64,000 nucleotides of DNA from assembly GCA_017483945.1 (NCBI GenBank), contig JAFUUE010000064.1, forward strand, positions 1 through 64,000, read 5' to 3'. The translations under genes and the position numbers were made by a program. The notes beneath the pieces are model-generated. The model saw only the letters and a list, made by a program, of their open reading frames with translations. It was not told the DNA's origin and did no database searches. The DNA comes from Paludibacteraceae bacterium. Its GTDB lineage: Bacteria > Bacteroidota > Bacteroidia > Bacteroidales > Paludibacteraceae. Position 1 is the first letter of the stretch, and each line of letters opens with the position of its first letter. Positions 1-8,791 of this stretch are shown piece by piece.

Positions 1-2207
1 ATGTAGGTGCCGCTCACCGTGTAGCTCTCGCCCTGCCATGTGTAGGCCTCGCCCTCGGCGATGTCCATCGCCTCGCGCTTCTCGAACGGCACACCCACGT
101 TCAGTGACAGTACGATGACGCTGTCGCAGCCGGTGTAGGTCCGCAGTGTGTGCTCATACACACCCGTAGCGGTCAGTTCCTGGCCGTAGAAGTTATAGAC
201 CTCGCCTTGGCATATAGCGGCCTGACGGTTCACGCGGTAGCTCTTGCCCGTGTGCAGCGTCAGTTGATAGATGCTGTCCGTCCCGTCGGCGGTGGCCAGA
301 CTGTCGTAATAGACACCGTCGTGATACAGACTCTTGCCGTGCCACAGATAGGGCAGGTCGTTCTCGCACACGGTCGTGTCTTCCTCGAAGCGGTAGCTGT
401 CGCTCACGACCAGTGTCAGGTAATAGACACTGTCGCAGCCGTACTGCGACTGATAAATCTCCCGGTACGTGCCGCTCACCGTGTACTCCTTGCCTTGCCA
501 CCGGCACTTGTCGCCCGCCACGATATAGCGTGTCTCCCGCTTCTCGAACGGGCTGACCACGTTCAGCGACAAGGTGATGACGCTGTCGCAGCCGTATTGT
601 GTCTTCAGTGTGTGCTCATACGTGCCCGTCGTCGTCAGCCGGTGTCCGAAGAACTCATACTCCTCACCCGCACAGATGAACGCCTCGCGGTGGATACGGT
701 ATTTCGGACGTGTCTGCAGCGTCAGCTTATATACGCTGTCGGTGCCATATACGCTCTTGAGGCTGTCGTAGTAGGTGCCGTCGTGATAGAGCAGCTTGCT
801 GTGCCACTCTAACGGCAACTCGTTCTCGCACACGGTCGTGTCTTCCTCTATCAGCAGGACCGGGTGGGTCTGCAGGTGCAGGTAGTGCACGCTGTCGCAT
901 CCGTTCGCCGCACCGCTGCGGGCCGTGTAGGTGCCCGTGATGCGGTAGGTCTCCCCGCGCCACGCGTAACTCTCGCCCTCGGTGATATGCACGGTCTGGT
1001 GACTCTCGTACGGGGGCAGGATGTTCAGCGACAACACGATGACGCTGTCGCACCCGCTCCGTGTCAGCAGCGTGTGCTCATACACACCCTGCTCCATCAG
1101 TACCCGGCCGTAGAAGTTATACTCGCCGCCCTGGCATATCGACATCTGTTGCGCCACGCGGTAGCTCTTGCCCAGACTCAGGTCCAGCTTATATACGCTG
1201 TCCGTCCCATAGACGGTCTTGAGGCTGTCGTAGTAGATGCCCCCGCGGTACAGGCTCTTGCCGTGCCATAGATAGGGCAGGTCGCTCTCGCATACCGTCG
1301 TGTCCTCCTCGAAGGCGTACTTCTCGTGCACCACCAGACGGAGGTAATAGATGCTGTCGCAGCCGTACTGCGTCTTGTATGCCGCGGTGTAGTCACCCGC
1401 GATGCGGTAGTCCTGACCCTGCCAGCGATAGGTCTCGCCCTCGGTGATATGCTTGGTCTCGCGGCTCTCGAACGGATACACAACGTTCAGAGCCAGCTGT
1501 ATCAGGCTGTCACAACCGTATTGGGTCAGCAGGTGGTGCTCATACACACCCTGCGTGGTCAGCGACTGACCGAAGAACTCATACGTCCCGCCGGCGCAGA
1601 GGAACGCCTCCTGATAGGCGACGTACTTGGGCAGCACAGTCAGCACCAGACGGATGACCGTGTCGGTCTCCGCACTCATGTTGCTTGTGTGGTAATAGGT
1701 GCCCGTGCTGTACAATGGCTCGCCGAAGAATAGGTACGGCATCTCCGTCTCGCATGCAGTCACCTGGGCCTCGTGGTAGAACACCGGCTTCTCATGCACC
1801 GTGATGCGATAGACGCTGTCGCACCCTGCTGTGGTGCGCAGACTGTCCGTATAGACGCTCGCTGCCGTCAAGGCACGGCCGCGCCACCAGTAACTGCTCC
1901 CCTGACGGATGGTCACGTCACGGTCGTCCAGGTACGAGTGACCAGGGTTGACCACGATGATATACACCGAGTCGCGACCCGCTATCGTCTTGAGCGTGTC
2001 GTAGTACGTACCCGGACCGGTAATCGTGTTGTGGCGATACTCGATAGTCTCGTTCGGACATATCTCCAGTTGCTCACGCATCTGGTACGAAGGCGACTCT
2101 GCCGCCTGCGCAGACAGACTCAGCGTCAGCAGCGCTGCAGGCATAATCATTCCCAATGCACGTTTCGCCTTTCGTGCCAAGTGTTTCAAAGTATGTGTAT
2201 CTTTCAT
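1..2207 (-). CDS. Large repeat-containing secreted surface protein, C-terminus outside window
   Basis: The reading frame is open on the minus strand from an ATG at 2207 to the window edge, about 735 codons seen, so the gene is 3'-truncated by the window only. A signal peptide (MKDTHTLKHLARKAKRALG followed by a hydrophobic stretch ending in SAQAA) precedes about 13 repeats of roughly 51 residues. Each carries a Cys, a Y-x-W/F-x-G motif and an ending like GCDSVYYLTL. Sets of three form a higher-order unit of 154 residues; three copies of the DNA around the TTVCEN motif lie exactly 462 bp apart. I do not recognise a named family. Proteins like this in Bacteroidota are usually exported and may end in a sorting domain, but that end is not visible. 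The next gene upstream on this strand is the barrel protein, 104 bp away, and no promoter is visible in the gap, so co-transcription is plausible. Confidence 0.85.
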   Translation of the reverse strand, partial: MKDTHTLKHLARKAKRALGMIMPAALLTLSLSAQAAESPSYQMREQLEICPNETIEYRHNTITGPGTYYDTLKTIAGRDSVYIIVVNPGHSYLDDRDVTIRQGSSYWWRGRALTAASVYTDSLRTTAGCDSVYRITVHEKPVFYHEAQVTACETEMPYLFFGEPLYSTGTYYHTSNMSAETDTVIRLVLTVLPKYVAYQEAFLCAGGTYEFFGQSLTTQGVYEHHLLTQYGCDSLIQLALNVVYPFESRETKHITEGETYRWQGQDYRIAGDYTAAYKTQYGCDSIYYLRLVVHEKYAFEEDTTVCESDLPYLWHGKSLYRGGIYYDSLKTVYGTDSVYKLDLSLGKSYRVAQQMSICQGGEYNFYGRVLMEQGVYEHTLLTRSGCDSVIVLSLNILPPYESHQTVHITEGESYAWRGETYRITGTYTARSGAANGCDSVHYLHLQTHPVLLIEEDTTVCENELPLEWHSKLLYHDGTYYDSLKSVYGTDSVYKLTLQTRPKYRIHREAFICAGEEYEFFGHRLTTTGTYEHTLKTQYGCDSVITLSLNVVSPFEKRETRYIVAGDKCRWQGKEYTVSGTYREIYQSQYGCDSVYYLTLVVSDSYRFEEDTTVCENDLPYLWHGKSLYHDGVYYDSLATADGTDSIYQLTLHTGKSYRVNRQAAICQGEVYNFYGQELTATGVYEHTLRTYTGCDSVIVLSLNVGVPFEKREAMDIAEGEAYTWQGESYTVSGTY

Positions 2208-2259
2208 AATAATATAATAATATACTATTAGTAATTATAGTTAATGGTTGTCGATTCTC

Positions 2260-2310
2260 AAATGCCCAAATCCCAAATGGTAAATGGTAAATGCCCAAAT
2301 GGTAAATGCC
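2260..2310. repeat. AAATGGT/AAATGCCC short-period array
   Basis: A tandem array of 7- and 8-bp units (AAATGGT and AAATGCCC) fills the gap. It begins one base past the TAA of the minus-strand barrel gene. The same units form the long array at 36114-36390 and the in-frame insertion at 37508-37747. The rest of this 104-bp gap is AT-rich with nothing recognisable. Confidence 0.9.
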
Positions 2311-2311
2311 T

Positions 2312-3301
2312 TTACATTTCGTAGCACTTGCATCCGTGATGGAAGGTACCGCTGCCGCCGCGGCTGCTGCCGCCTATCATGTAGGTGAGCTTGACACCCA
2401 CGTAGTAGGGTACTATCCGGTCGCCCTGCTTGACACCCGACGAGTAGTACGGGTTAATCTGTACCTCGGTAGCGTTGCTCGTCTGCTCGTTCTCGTTGGG
2501 GAAGAGGACGATGTGACGGCTCGGGTCGCTCACACGGACTGCCGTGTTCAGACCGTACTCGAAGTAAGCACCCACCTTCAGTACATGGCATATGTCTGCA
2601 CGGGTGCCGACATGAGACAGCACGTCATAACCCACTTCGCCTAAGATGGACCACTGCGGCTCCATCTTGGTCTCCATCGTGCTGCTGAACTCGTAGTTGC
2701 CGTAGGCGTGCTCCTCCATGTTCTCAAAATGGCCGTAGAACTCCGGGTAGTAGGCCGACAGACCGTACGAGCCCTTCGTACTGCCGCTCGTGGAGAAGGG
2801 GAACCCTATCTTCGCACCGGCACCGATGTAGAAACCGCGCAGGTAGTAACCGACCATCAGGGGCACTTCGCCGAAGTTCCAGTCGGTCTGCTCCTCCTGG
2901 TCCACACGGTAGCTGAACAAGGCGGGCTTGTTCTGCGTGTCCAATCCCCACGTGCTCGTCTGGTCGTTCGGGTCACGGCTGTCGTTCATGTACTGGAACT
3001 GGTCTGCACGTGACCAACTGTGCACGTGCTGGTACTGCGCGCCGACGCTCAACCAGAAACTCGCGATACGGAACTCGTAACCGATGCCGCCCAGCGCACC
3101 CCAACCGCCTAACGACAGCATGCGGGCACTGCCCTGCGGAGTCGTCACACTCACGTTCTGGTCTAACGAGTGGAATCCTGCACTTCCGCTGACGTAGAAG
3201 AAGTGATAATCCTCCGGTGTAAACGAACTGCTCCTGCGCTGTCCGAACACCATCGCCGGCATGACCGCCAGCATCAACAGTATAATGACTTGCTTTCTCA
3301 T
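2312..3301 (-). CDS. Outer-membrane beta-barrel protein (porin-like), unknown role
   Basis: A 329-residue protein with a clear signal peptide (MRKQVIILLMLAVMPAMVFG, then QRR). The mature part has alternating hydrophobic/polar strands with many Gly and aromatic residues, for example GGWGALGGIGYEFRIASFWL and YYVGVKLTYMIGGSS, which is typical of a small outer-membrane barrel. The frame is open upstream of this start, but the ATG at 3301 is chosen because the signal peptide begins there and a good promoter lies 180-210 bp further upstream. The repeat array at 2260-2310 starts immediately after the stop. It may share a transcript with the large repeat protein downstream. No specific family is recognised. 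Confidence 0.8.
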   Translation of the reverse strand: MRKQVIILLMLAVMPAMVFGQRRSSSFTPEDYHFFYVSGSAGFHSLDQNVSVTTPQGSARMLSLGGWGALGGIGYEFRIASFWLSVGAQYQHVHSWSRADQFQYMNDSRDPNDQTSTWGLDTQNKPALFSYRVDQEEQTDWNFGEVPLMVGYYLRGFYIGAGAKIGFPFSTSGSTKGSYGLSAYYPEFYGHFENMEEHAYGNYEFSSTMETKMEPQWSILGEVGYDVLSHVGTRADICHVLKVGAYFEYGLNTAVRVSDPSRHIVLFPNENEQTSNATEVQINPYYSSGVKQGDRIVPYYVGVKLTYMIGGSSRGGSGTFHHGCKCYEM

Positions 3302-3320
3302 AATTCGACGTTCTACTAAT

Positions 3321-3345
3321 TTGGAGTGCGCTACGCACCTTTCTT
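3321..3345 (+). repeat. Short hairpin repeat, copy 1 (GTGCG-CTA-CGCAC form)
   Basis: TTGGAGTGCGCTACGCACC followed by TTTC. The five-base arms GTGCG and CGCAC enclose the loop CTA. It lies in the 5' untranslated region of the minus-strand barrel gene, about 20 bases before the start, in antisense orientation to that gene. Copies in sense orientation occur near starts at 37187, 41976 and 52546 and inside the gene at 49836. Confidence 0.8.
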
Positions 3346-3482
3346 CTCTTATTAACCCCTCCCGGGACGCGGTTGCACCCGCATTGGGCTTTCGACTTTT
3401 GACCTCTGACTCCCGACTCCTGCGCGGGTTCACCATAGCGCGTGGGTGCACGCGGGCGAAGAGTTTACACACAAAGTCGCGA

Positions 3483-3513
3483 CAAAGTTACTGCTTTTTT
3501 GTCACATACGCAA
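3483..3513 (-). promoter_or_regulatory. Bacteroidota-type promoter for the barrel gene
   Basis: Read on the minus strand: TTG at 3513-3511, a 20-base spacer, then TAACTTTG at 3490-3483. This fits the Bacteroidota sigma-ABfr consensus (TTTG near -33, TANNTTTG near -7). It predicts a leader of about 175 bases that carries the short hairpin repeat. Confidence 0.75.
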
Positions 3514-3629
3514 GACAAAATGTGAAAAAACTGTATTTTTCTGCAATTTTTCTTTAAAAACACACTTTCCTCCTGCTCCCTCTTGCGTATCTCAACCCCC
3601 TCAAATTCAGTCTCCACTGCCGAACGCAA

Positions 3630-3694
3630 CCGTTACCTGACCGTTACCTGATCGTTACCTGATCCACCTGGGACGCGGGCGGCTCGCCCGCGAT
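3630..3694 (+). repeat. 11-bp CCGTTACCTGA array joined to GC-rich palindrome
   Basis: Three 11-bp units (CGTTACCTGAC type) run directly into CACCTGGGA and the palindrome CGCGGGCG-GCT-CGCCCGCG. The same combination recurs at 53294-53337, and the palindrome alone at 7613-7640. The 727-bp gap 3302-4028 holds this, two more 11-bp arrays, the hairpin repeat and two promoters; I see no gene in it. Confidence 0.85.
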
Positions 3695-3795
3695 TGCGCC
3701 CCCAAGGCGCACCACCATCATCTCACGCACTATCCCACATCTCAAATAGGCTATTCGCCCTCTCTGTTATTCGGCTCATTATCAGTGCGCCGAAC

Positions 3796-3895
3796 GGACC
3801 TGGAACAGACCTGGAACAGACCTGGAACAGCCACGGCTCTGTCAATCAGCATCTTCCGCCGCTCAGGTTCGGGTCAGGTTCGGGTCAGGTTCGGG
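3796..3895 (+). repeat. Two 11-bp arrays (GGAACAGACCT and TCAGGTTCGGG)
   Basis: GGAACAGACCT is repeated about three times up to position 3830, and TCAGGTTCGGG three times from 3863. Cutting the whole segment into 11-base steps keeps both arrays and most of the linker in register. The first unit type recurs at 21028, about 43285 and 53484; the second at 43353. Confidence 0.85.
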
Positions 3896-3945
3896 AGCCC
3901 CTTCCCGGACCGCTGCTTTTTTCTGCATTTTCTGCCCCGGACCGC

Positions 3946-3976
3946 TTGTGTTTTCCGAAAAAAAAGAGTAACTTTG
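3946..3976 (+). promoter_or_regulatory. Bacteroidota-type promoter for the secreted protein gene
   Basis: TTG at 3946-3948, a 20-base spacer, then TAACTTTG at 3969-3976, followed by CACCCG. The start codon is about 50 bases downstream. Confidence 0.75.
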
Positions 3977-4028
3977 CACCCGCTAACGGGAGGACCTCGC
4001 GCCCTCCGCACACATAAAACATAATGCC

Positions 4029-5252
4029 ATGAGACAATTCCTCTTCTGCCTTGCGCTCTGCTGCGCCACCCTCGCGCATGCCGCTACCGTCTATACCCGT
4101 ATCAACGCCAAGCCCGCCGACGGCTGGGACGGTACCTATATTATCGTCTATGAGAAGTCTGACACACAGGCCGTTATATGGGACGGTACGGATGCTTCCG
4201 GCAATGTCGTCACCGCCCCTATCGTGGACGGGCGGATTACCTCCGAGGCGCTTGCCGGCTGCCATATCACCGTCACCGCCGAGGGTAACAATCGCTACTA
4301 TGTCCGCACCGCCGATGGCTATATAGGCACCGCCGCCAAGAAGAACGGACTGACCTTCTCCGCCGGCGGACACGACTGCACCATCACCCAGAACGGCGCC
4401 TATACCCTCCTGGAGACCAACACCAACACCTGCCGCTTCCTCTGCTACGAACCCTCGCAGGGCACCTACCGCTTCCGTTTCTACTACGACTCCGCCAAGA
4501 AATGGGCGGATACCGACAAGCATAATATCCACTTCTACGCCCTCGGAGAAGTGGAACAGCAGGAGCCGCAGAACCGGCTGGATATCAATTATGCACACGC
4601 TGAGATGTATGCCTGCGAGAGCCGCTTCCCCACGCAGGCGGACCCCTATAGCCGGTATTTCATGACCTTCCTCTTCCTCGCCCAAGAAGAGAGCGATGAC
4701 GCCGTGCCCCAACTGGGCTTGGAACTGCTGGCCCCGACGCAGTACTCCATCGCCGGCACCTATAAGTCGGACTATACCCCCGGTATGCGCTACTTCCTCA
4801 ATTGCCAAGCCGGTGCCAAGCACTCCTACTTCATCTTCCCCAGCCGTGCCGAACAGGGCTGGTCCGAGGCCGCTATCAATCTGGCAGAGATGCAGATAAC
4901 GAAGGTCGGCCCCTCCGCTTACCCCAATGCCTATATCTACCATATCCGCTTGGAATTCACCGACTCCAACCGCAAGATATGGACGCTGGACAAGGACCTC
5001 GATGTCTATGCATGGTGGATTGACTGCGACCGCTCCGGCAACAAGGACACCGACATGGACCCTGTCCCCTTTGCCCTCGAGTCAGGCACCCACACGCCCC
5101 AAGAGACCGGCCCGGACACACCCCAAGACCCCCAGGGCATAACCGACCTCCCCGCCGCGGAACAGGACTGCATAAAACTCCTCCGCAACGGTCAACTCCT
5201 CCTCATCCGCAATACGCAAGTCTATAACGCCTTAGGCCTCCGCCTGAGGTAG
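4029..5252 (+). CDS. Secreted protein of unknown function with sorting-like C-terminus
   Basis: A 407-residue protein with a signal peptide (MRQFLFCLALCCATLAHA, then ATVYTRIN). The body is rich in Tyr, Thr and aromatic residues and I cannot assign it to a family. The end (KLLRNGQLLLIRNTQVYNA followed by LGLRLR) resembles the short C-terminal segments with NGQLYI-like and YNAxG-like motifs found on many exported Bacteroidota proteins; a similar ending occurs in the product at 40424-41245. Before it lies a Pro/Thr/Gln-rich linker (about residues 348-370). A promoter sits just upstream. The 3' end overlaps the end of the convergent permease gene by 31 bases, so the C-terminal motif is encoded opposite the permease's last residues. 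Confidence 0.8.
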   Translation: MRQFLFCLALCCATLAHAATVYTRINAKPADGWDGTYIIVYEKSDTQAVIWDGTDASGNVVTAPIVDGRITSEALAGCHITVTAEGNNRYYVRTADGYIGTAAKKNGLTFSAGGHDCTITQNGAYTLLETNTNTCRFLCYEPSQGTYRFRFYYDSAKKWADTDKHNIHFYALGEVEQQEPQNRLDINYAHAEMYACESRFPTQADPYSRYFMTFLFLAQEESDDAVPQLGLELLAPTQYSIAGTYKSDYTPGMRYFLNCQAGAKHSYFIFPSRAEQGWSEAAINLAEMQITKVGPSAYPNAYIYHIRLEFTDSNRKIWTLDKDLDVYAWWIDCDRSGNKDTDMDPVPFALESGTHTPQETGPDTPQDPQGITDLPAAEQDCIKLLRNGQLLLIRNTQVYNALGLRLR

Positions 5253-6352
5253 AAAAGACCGCAGGCGAGGAGGAAGTAGGCGACGGTCTGGATACAGAGG
5301 CCGATGAACTCCGTGCTTGTAGCGGCGAGGGATGCTCCCATTGAGTTGATGTGTATGAAAGCATGTGCACCGAAGGTGTACGGGATGCAGCATGCGATAT
5401 ACCACCACTCGTCGGGAATCATCTCTTTAGGCCAGGAGATGCCTGCCAGGAAGAGGAAGATGAGCGAGGAGGAGATGAGGAGCACAAGCCCTGACTCGCG
5501 GTTACGGATGAACATGCTGACACACAGGGAGAAGAATATAACGGCCAGCAGGTAGGGAACCATGAGCAGCAGGATGTCCCCGAACTGCCCGATATGGGGT
5601 AGGCCGAAGAGCCGCGGGTAGAGCCCCAAGAGGATAGCCGCCAGACCGTAATAGACGAGGAAATAGGCCATGGCGCGCCCGATAAGGTTGCGCAGGCTGT
5701 AGTTCTCGCGGTTCTCCTCGCGTGCCGTGCCGGTGAGCATGCAGATGCCGAAGAAGAGCGTCTGGTGGAGGATAAGAATGAGCACGGCCGGTATGAGGAA
5801 AGAGCCGTATCCGCCTGTGGGCGTGAAGAGGGCGACCTCGTGGTAGGGGGCGTCCTGCACCAGTGCCCATGCCATGTCTTTGCCGATACCCATCTGCTCG
5901 TATCGGTCTATCTGTATGTTGCGCATGTCCTCGAGCATGACCTGGTTGCAACTCAGGTAGATAGCCTTCATGTAGAGGAAGGAGGACATGTCGCAGTAGA
6001 GAGATATATGTGCCTGACCGAGCGGGTCGGCCAGTTGGTCGGCGAAGTCGCGGGGGAAGTAGATGATGCCATGCACTTTCTGCTCACGCAGCAGTTGCTC
6101 GGCCTCGATCATGGAGGCACATGTGTGCGTGAGCCGGATGTCGGGTGCAGCGTTCCATTTATGCAGGAAAGCGCGGCTCTGCGGCGAGTGGCTGAGGTCC
6201 ACGACGGCGACCGGAACATCGGTTATCTGCTCGTTCCAATAGACGACCTTGTAGATGAGGGGATAGGCCAGTGTGGCGACCAGGAAAATGGTCAGCACGC
6301 CGGGGTCGCGGAAGATGCGACGCAGTTCATTTACCATTTGTTCAAGTACCAT
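5222..6352 (-). CDS. ABC-2 type transporter permease (YbhR/YbhS-like)
   Basis: A 376-residue membrane protein of the ABC-2 permease superfamily. One membrane segment near the N-terminus (FLVATLAYPLIYKVVYW) is followed by an extracytoplasmic domain (about residues 40-165) and five hydrophobic segments in the C-terminal half, including a GICMLTGTAREENRENYSLR loop typical of the family. It is the last gene of a minus-strand efflux operon and lies 8 bases after the paralogous permease. Such permeases normally work as a pair with a cytoplasmic ATPase and the HlyD and TolC partners encoded upstream, but no ATPase gene is present in the operon. The substrate is unknown. Its last 31 bases overlap the convergent gene on the other strand. 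Confidence 0.88.
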   Translation of the reverse strand: MVLEQMVNELRRIFRDPGVLTIFLVATLAYPLIYKVVYWNEQITDVPVAVVDLSHSPQSRAFLHKWNAAPDIRLTHTCASMIEAEQLLREQKVHGIIYFPRDFADQLADPLGQAHISLYCDMSSFLYMKAIYLSCNQVMLEDMRNIQIDRYEQMGIGKDMAWALVQDAPYHEVALFTPTGGYGSFLIPAVLILILHQTLFFGICMLTGTAREENRENYSLRNLIGRAMAYFLVYYGLAAILLGLYPRLFGLPHIGQFGDILLLMVPYLLAVIFFSLCVSMFIRNRESGLVLLISSSLIFLFLAGISWPKEMIPDEWWYIACCIPYTFGAHAFIHINSMGASLAATSTEFIGLCIQTVAYFLLACGLFYLRRRPKAL

Positions 6353-6360
6353 TTCTTTAT

Positions 6361-7536
6361 TTATTTGAGCGGATAGTTCTGATTGATAAGTGCATTACAG
6401 AGTCGTGGCGCGACGAGCAGGGAGACCAGCAGGAAGGCCGTGAGTGCAAGCATGGGGCGGATGGTGTTGACGACGGGGCCTGCCATCAGTGCCTCGTTGA
6501 CGTAGATGAGGTAGTAGTGACGCAGGGGCTCCATATAGGTGAGTGCCCGGACGGGCGGCAGCATGGACATCTGCGGGTAGGTGAAGCCGGACAGGGAGAA
6601 CCCGAGCATGGAGTAGAGTGCGCCGATAGAGAGGGCGTCACGCAGGGTAGGGAGCAGCCCGATGAGCGTGATGCCGAGAGCCTCCATGGCGAAGATGAAG
6701 AGGACCATCCCGAAGAGCAGTCGCGCGTGGTTGCCATAGACAGGGAAGCCAGCGAAACGGTAGAGGATAGCGTGGCACCCGAGCCCGAGGATGAGGTAGA
6801 TGACGGTGTAGGGGATGAGTTTGCCGATCATGGCGACGGTGTAGTTGCTCCCCGCGGCCCGCAGCCATGCGTGCGAGGTCTGCATCTTGAGCTCGTATCC
6901 GATAGCGAAGATGGTGAGCATGAGGCATATCAGTCCGAGTATGCCGGGCAGGATGGTGCTGACGAGATAGACGGAGTAGTTGCCCCATGGGTTGGCGACC
7001 ATGTGCCCCTCAATGGTCAGGGGCTGTATGCGGTGCATGATGACGTCGTCGGTGAATCCCTTCTTACGGAGCACCTCGCGTTGGAAAGCGCCGGAGGTGA
7101 GGTTGACCATGGTCAGCATCTGCTTGTAGGCGGTGTTGCCCCCGACGGTGTAGGCGTTGGTGACGTAGAAGTCGAGTTGCGGCCGTTTGAGGGAGACCAG
7201 GTCGTCGTAGAAACCTTCGGGAATGACGAAGATGCCATAGATATGCCCCTGCTGCATGGCGAGTCGCGCTTCGGGGTAGGCGTTGGTCACGAGTCGGATA
7301 TCCACAGAGGGCGTGGCCTGCATCTCATGGATAAGGCGTCGGGAAATGGTCGTCTGGTCCAAGTCCACGACCGCGACGGGCATGTTCTCCGCGGTGCCTC
7401 CCCGCATCAGCGTGAGGAAGAAGAAGGTGGAGAGGAGCATGACTCCGACGGAGGCGAAGAGGTAGAGCGGCCGCGCGAACATCATGTGCAGTTCGCGTTG
7501 CATGACTCGCCAAATGTTAATCAGAACGTATTTCAT
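6361..7536 (-). CDS. ABC-2 type transporter permease (first of a pair)
   Basis: A 391-residue paralogue of the next gene. It has an N-terminal membrane segment (LYLFASVGVMLLSTFFFL), a large periplasmic domain with the motif MPVAVVDLDQTTISR seen in this subfamily, and C-terminal membrane helices with the family-typical LSGFTYPQMSMLPPVRALTY stretch before the last helix. It probably forms a heterodimer with the following permease in an export system with the HlyD adaptor and TolC channel. A 256-bp gap with repeat sequences separates it from hlyD, so coupling to the operon promoter is likely but not proven. Confidence 0.9.
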   Translation of the reverse strand: MKYVLINIWRVMQRELHMMFARPLYLFASVGVMLLSTFFFLTLMRGGTAENMPVAVVDLDQTTISRRLIHEMQATPSVDIRLVTNAYPEARLAMQQGHIYGIFVIPEGFYDDLVSLKRPQLDFYVTNAYTVGGNTAYKQMLTMVNLTSGAFQREVLRKKGFTDDVIMHRIQPLTIEGHMVANPWGNYSVYLVSTILPGILGLICLMLTIFAIGYELKMQTSHAWLRAAGSNYTVAMIGKLIPYTVIYLILGLGCHAILYRFAGFPVYGNHARLLFGMVLFIFAMEALGITLIGLLPTLRDALSIGALYSMLGFSLSGFTYPQMSMLPPVRALTYMEPLRHYYLIYVNEALMAGPVVNTIRPMLALTAFLLVSLLVAPRLCNALINQNYPLK

Positions 7537-7612
7537 TAGTCAAAAGCAATTTGTCAAAACGCAAAAATTCAAAACTCAAAAGCCGTCTGACACAATGTGA
7601 GGACACGATTGC

Positions 7613-7760
7613 CACCTGGGACGCGGGCGGCTCGCCCGCGGATGACCGAAACGGTCAAAACGCCCGATGTCATACCGCTGCATCTTAGCGGCGCACTCGC
7701 GGGAGCGATTGGCGACCGAGACAGCCCCCCGTGCCCGCGAATCCGAAAGGTCCTTTCGCA
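7613..7760 (+). repeat. GC-rich palindromic element between hlyD and permease
   Basis: CACCTGGGA followed by CGCGGGCG-GCT-CGCCCGCG, an eight-base-pair stem with loop GCT, then several small inverted repeats (GACCG-aaa-CGGTC, CCGCT-7-AGCGG, CGAAAGG-T-CCTTTCG). It interrupts the minus-strand efflux operon. The palindrome recurs in at least four other gaps here. Confidence 0.8.
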
Positions 7761-7762
7761 AT

Positions 7763-7791
7763 AATCTTAAATCTTAAATCTTGACTTGAAT
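7763..7791. repeat. ATCTTAA 7-bp array, copy downstream of hlyD
   Basis: Units ATCTTAA, ATCTTAA, ATCTTGA in tandem, starting one base after the hlyD stop codon on the minus strand. A longer copy in the same orientation lies on the other side of hlyD. Confidence 0.85.
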
Positions 7792-7792
7792 C

Positions 7793-8782
7793 CTACTCTG
7801 CAACAAGCGCAGTCATGCCGGGACGCAGGTTGGGTATGCTGGTCGTGGGGCGGCACTTGACATCAAAGGTGCGTACGTCGTACCCTCCGTTCTGCTTCGT
7901 CGAGCGCCATGTGGCGTAGGTGCCCATGGCCTTGATATGCGTGACCGTGAGAGGATAGTGGACATTGTTGCCGAGTGCGGGGATAGTGGCCTCAACGACG
8001 CTGCCGAGAGGGAAGCGGGAGAGCATGTCCTCGCGTACGGCGAAGGTGAACCATACATCGTTGAGGTCCACAATAGACATGACGGGCGAGCCTTGCCCGA
8101 CGAGTTCTCCCACTTTCGGGAATAGCTCGCTCACCTCGCCGTCACAGGGCGAGAGCAGGTATTTCTCGGCCTCGGCCGCGGCTACCTCTTGGAGGATACC
8201 GTCCACTTTGGCCACCTGCGCTTCGGCCGCTGCTTTGTCTTCTGCGCGTGCTCCCGCGAGTGCCATCTGGTACTGGCTCCGTGCGGCCTTGACGGTCGCT
8301 TCGGCGGCTTTGTATTGTGCCTCTACCTCGTCCCGTTTCTGTGCGCTGACTACGCCTTTGTCGTATAGGCGTTGCACGCGTTCGTAGCTCTTGCGGTAGA
8401 TCTCCTCACCGGCTTTGGCTTTCTGGTAGAGCTCGTAGGCGCCCTGTATCTGCTCACGTTGGGCTCCGTTCTTGGCTTTCTGGTTGACGGCTTCAGCCAT
8501 CTCCCGTGCAGCGAGTGCCTGTGCTTTCTTGGCCTCCACTTCCGGGGAGTAGATGACGACGAGCGTGTCGCCTTTCTTGACCTGCTCGCCCTCTTCATAG
8601 AGGTACATCTCGATACGTCCGGGGACTTTGCCCGATACGCGGTACTCGGCCGCTTCGGCTTCGCCTTGGATGAGGATTTTCTCGGGTTGCAGGGCCACGA
8701 TACCCACAATTGCCACGATGATTACTACTGTCAGCAGGGCTACAAGACCCAGCAGCAGACTCCCTTCTTTTCTCTGTTTCAT
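7793..8782 (-). CDS. HlyD-family periplasmic adaptor (membrane fusion protein)
   Basis: A 329-residue adaptor linking an inner-membrane pump to an outer-membrane channel. An N-terminal membrane anchor ([20 protein letters not shown]) is followed by a biotinyl-lipoyl half (VSGKVPGRIEMYLYEEGEQV), a long alpha-helical hairpin rich in Ala, Lys and Glu (about residues 80-195), the second lipoyl half (LLSPCDGEVSELFPKVGELV) and a beta-barrel domain. The ATG at 8782 is chosen; an upstream in-frame start would translate the ATCTTAA repeat. It lies between tolC-like and permease genes and is flanked on both sides by the same 7-bp repeat array. Confidence 0.93.
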   Translation of the reverse strand: MKQRKEGSLLLGLVALLTVVIIVAIVGIVALQPEKILIQGEAEAAEYRVSGKVPGRIEMYLYEEGEQVKKGDTLVVIYSPEVEAKKAQALAAREMAEAVNQKAKNGAQREQIQGAYELYQKAKAGEEIYRKSYERVQRLYDKGVVSAQKRDEVEAQYKAAEATVKAARSQYQMALAGARAEDKAAAEAQVAKVDGILQEVAAAEAEKYLLSPCDGEVSELFPKVGELVGQGSPVMSIVDLNDVWFTFAVREDMLSRFPLGSVVEATIPALGNNVHYPLTVTHIKAMGTYATWRSTKQNGGYDVRTFDVKCRPTTSIPNLRPGMTALVAE

Positions 8783-8791
8783 AATAATTTT

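Noticed and set aside
150..2231. Long plus-strand open frames with valine- and alanine-rich translations
   Set aside because: They are opposite-strand shadows of the minus-strand repeat protein, whose signal peptide and regular 51-residue repeats show it is the real gene.
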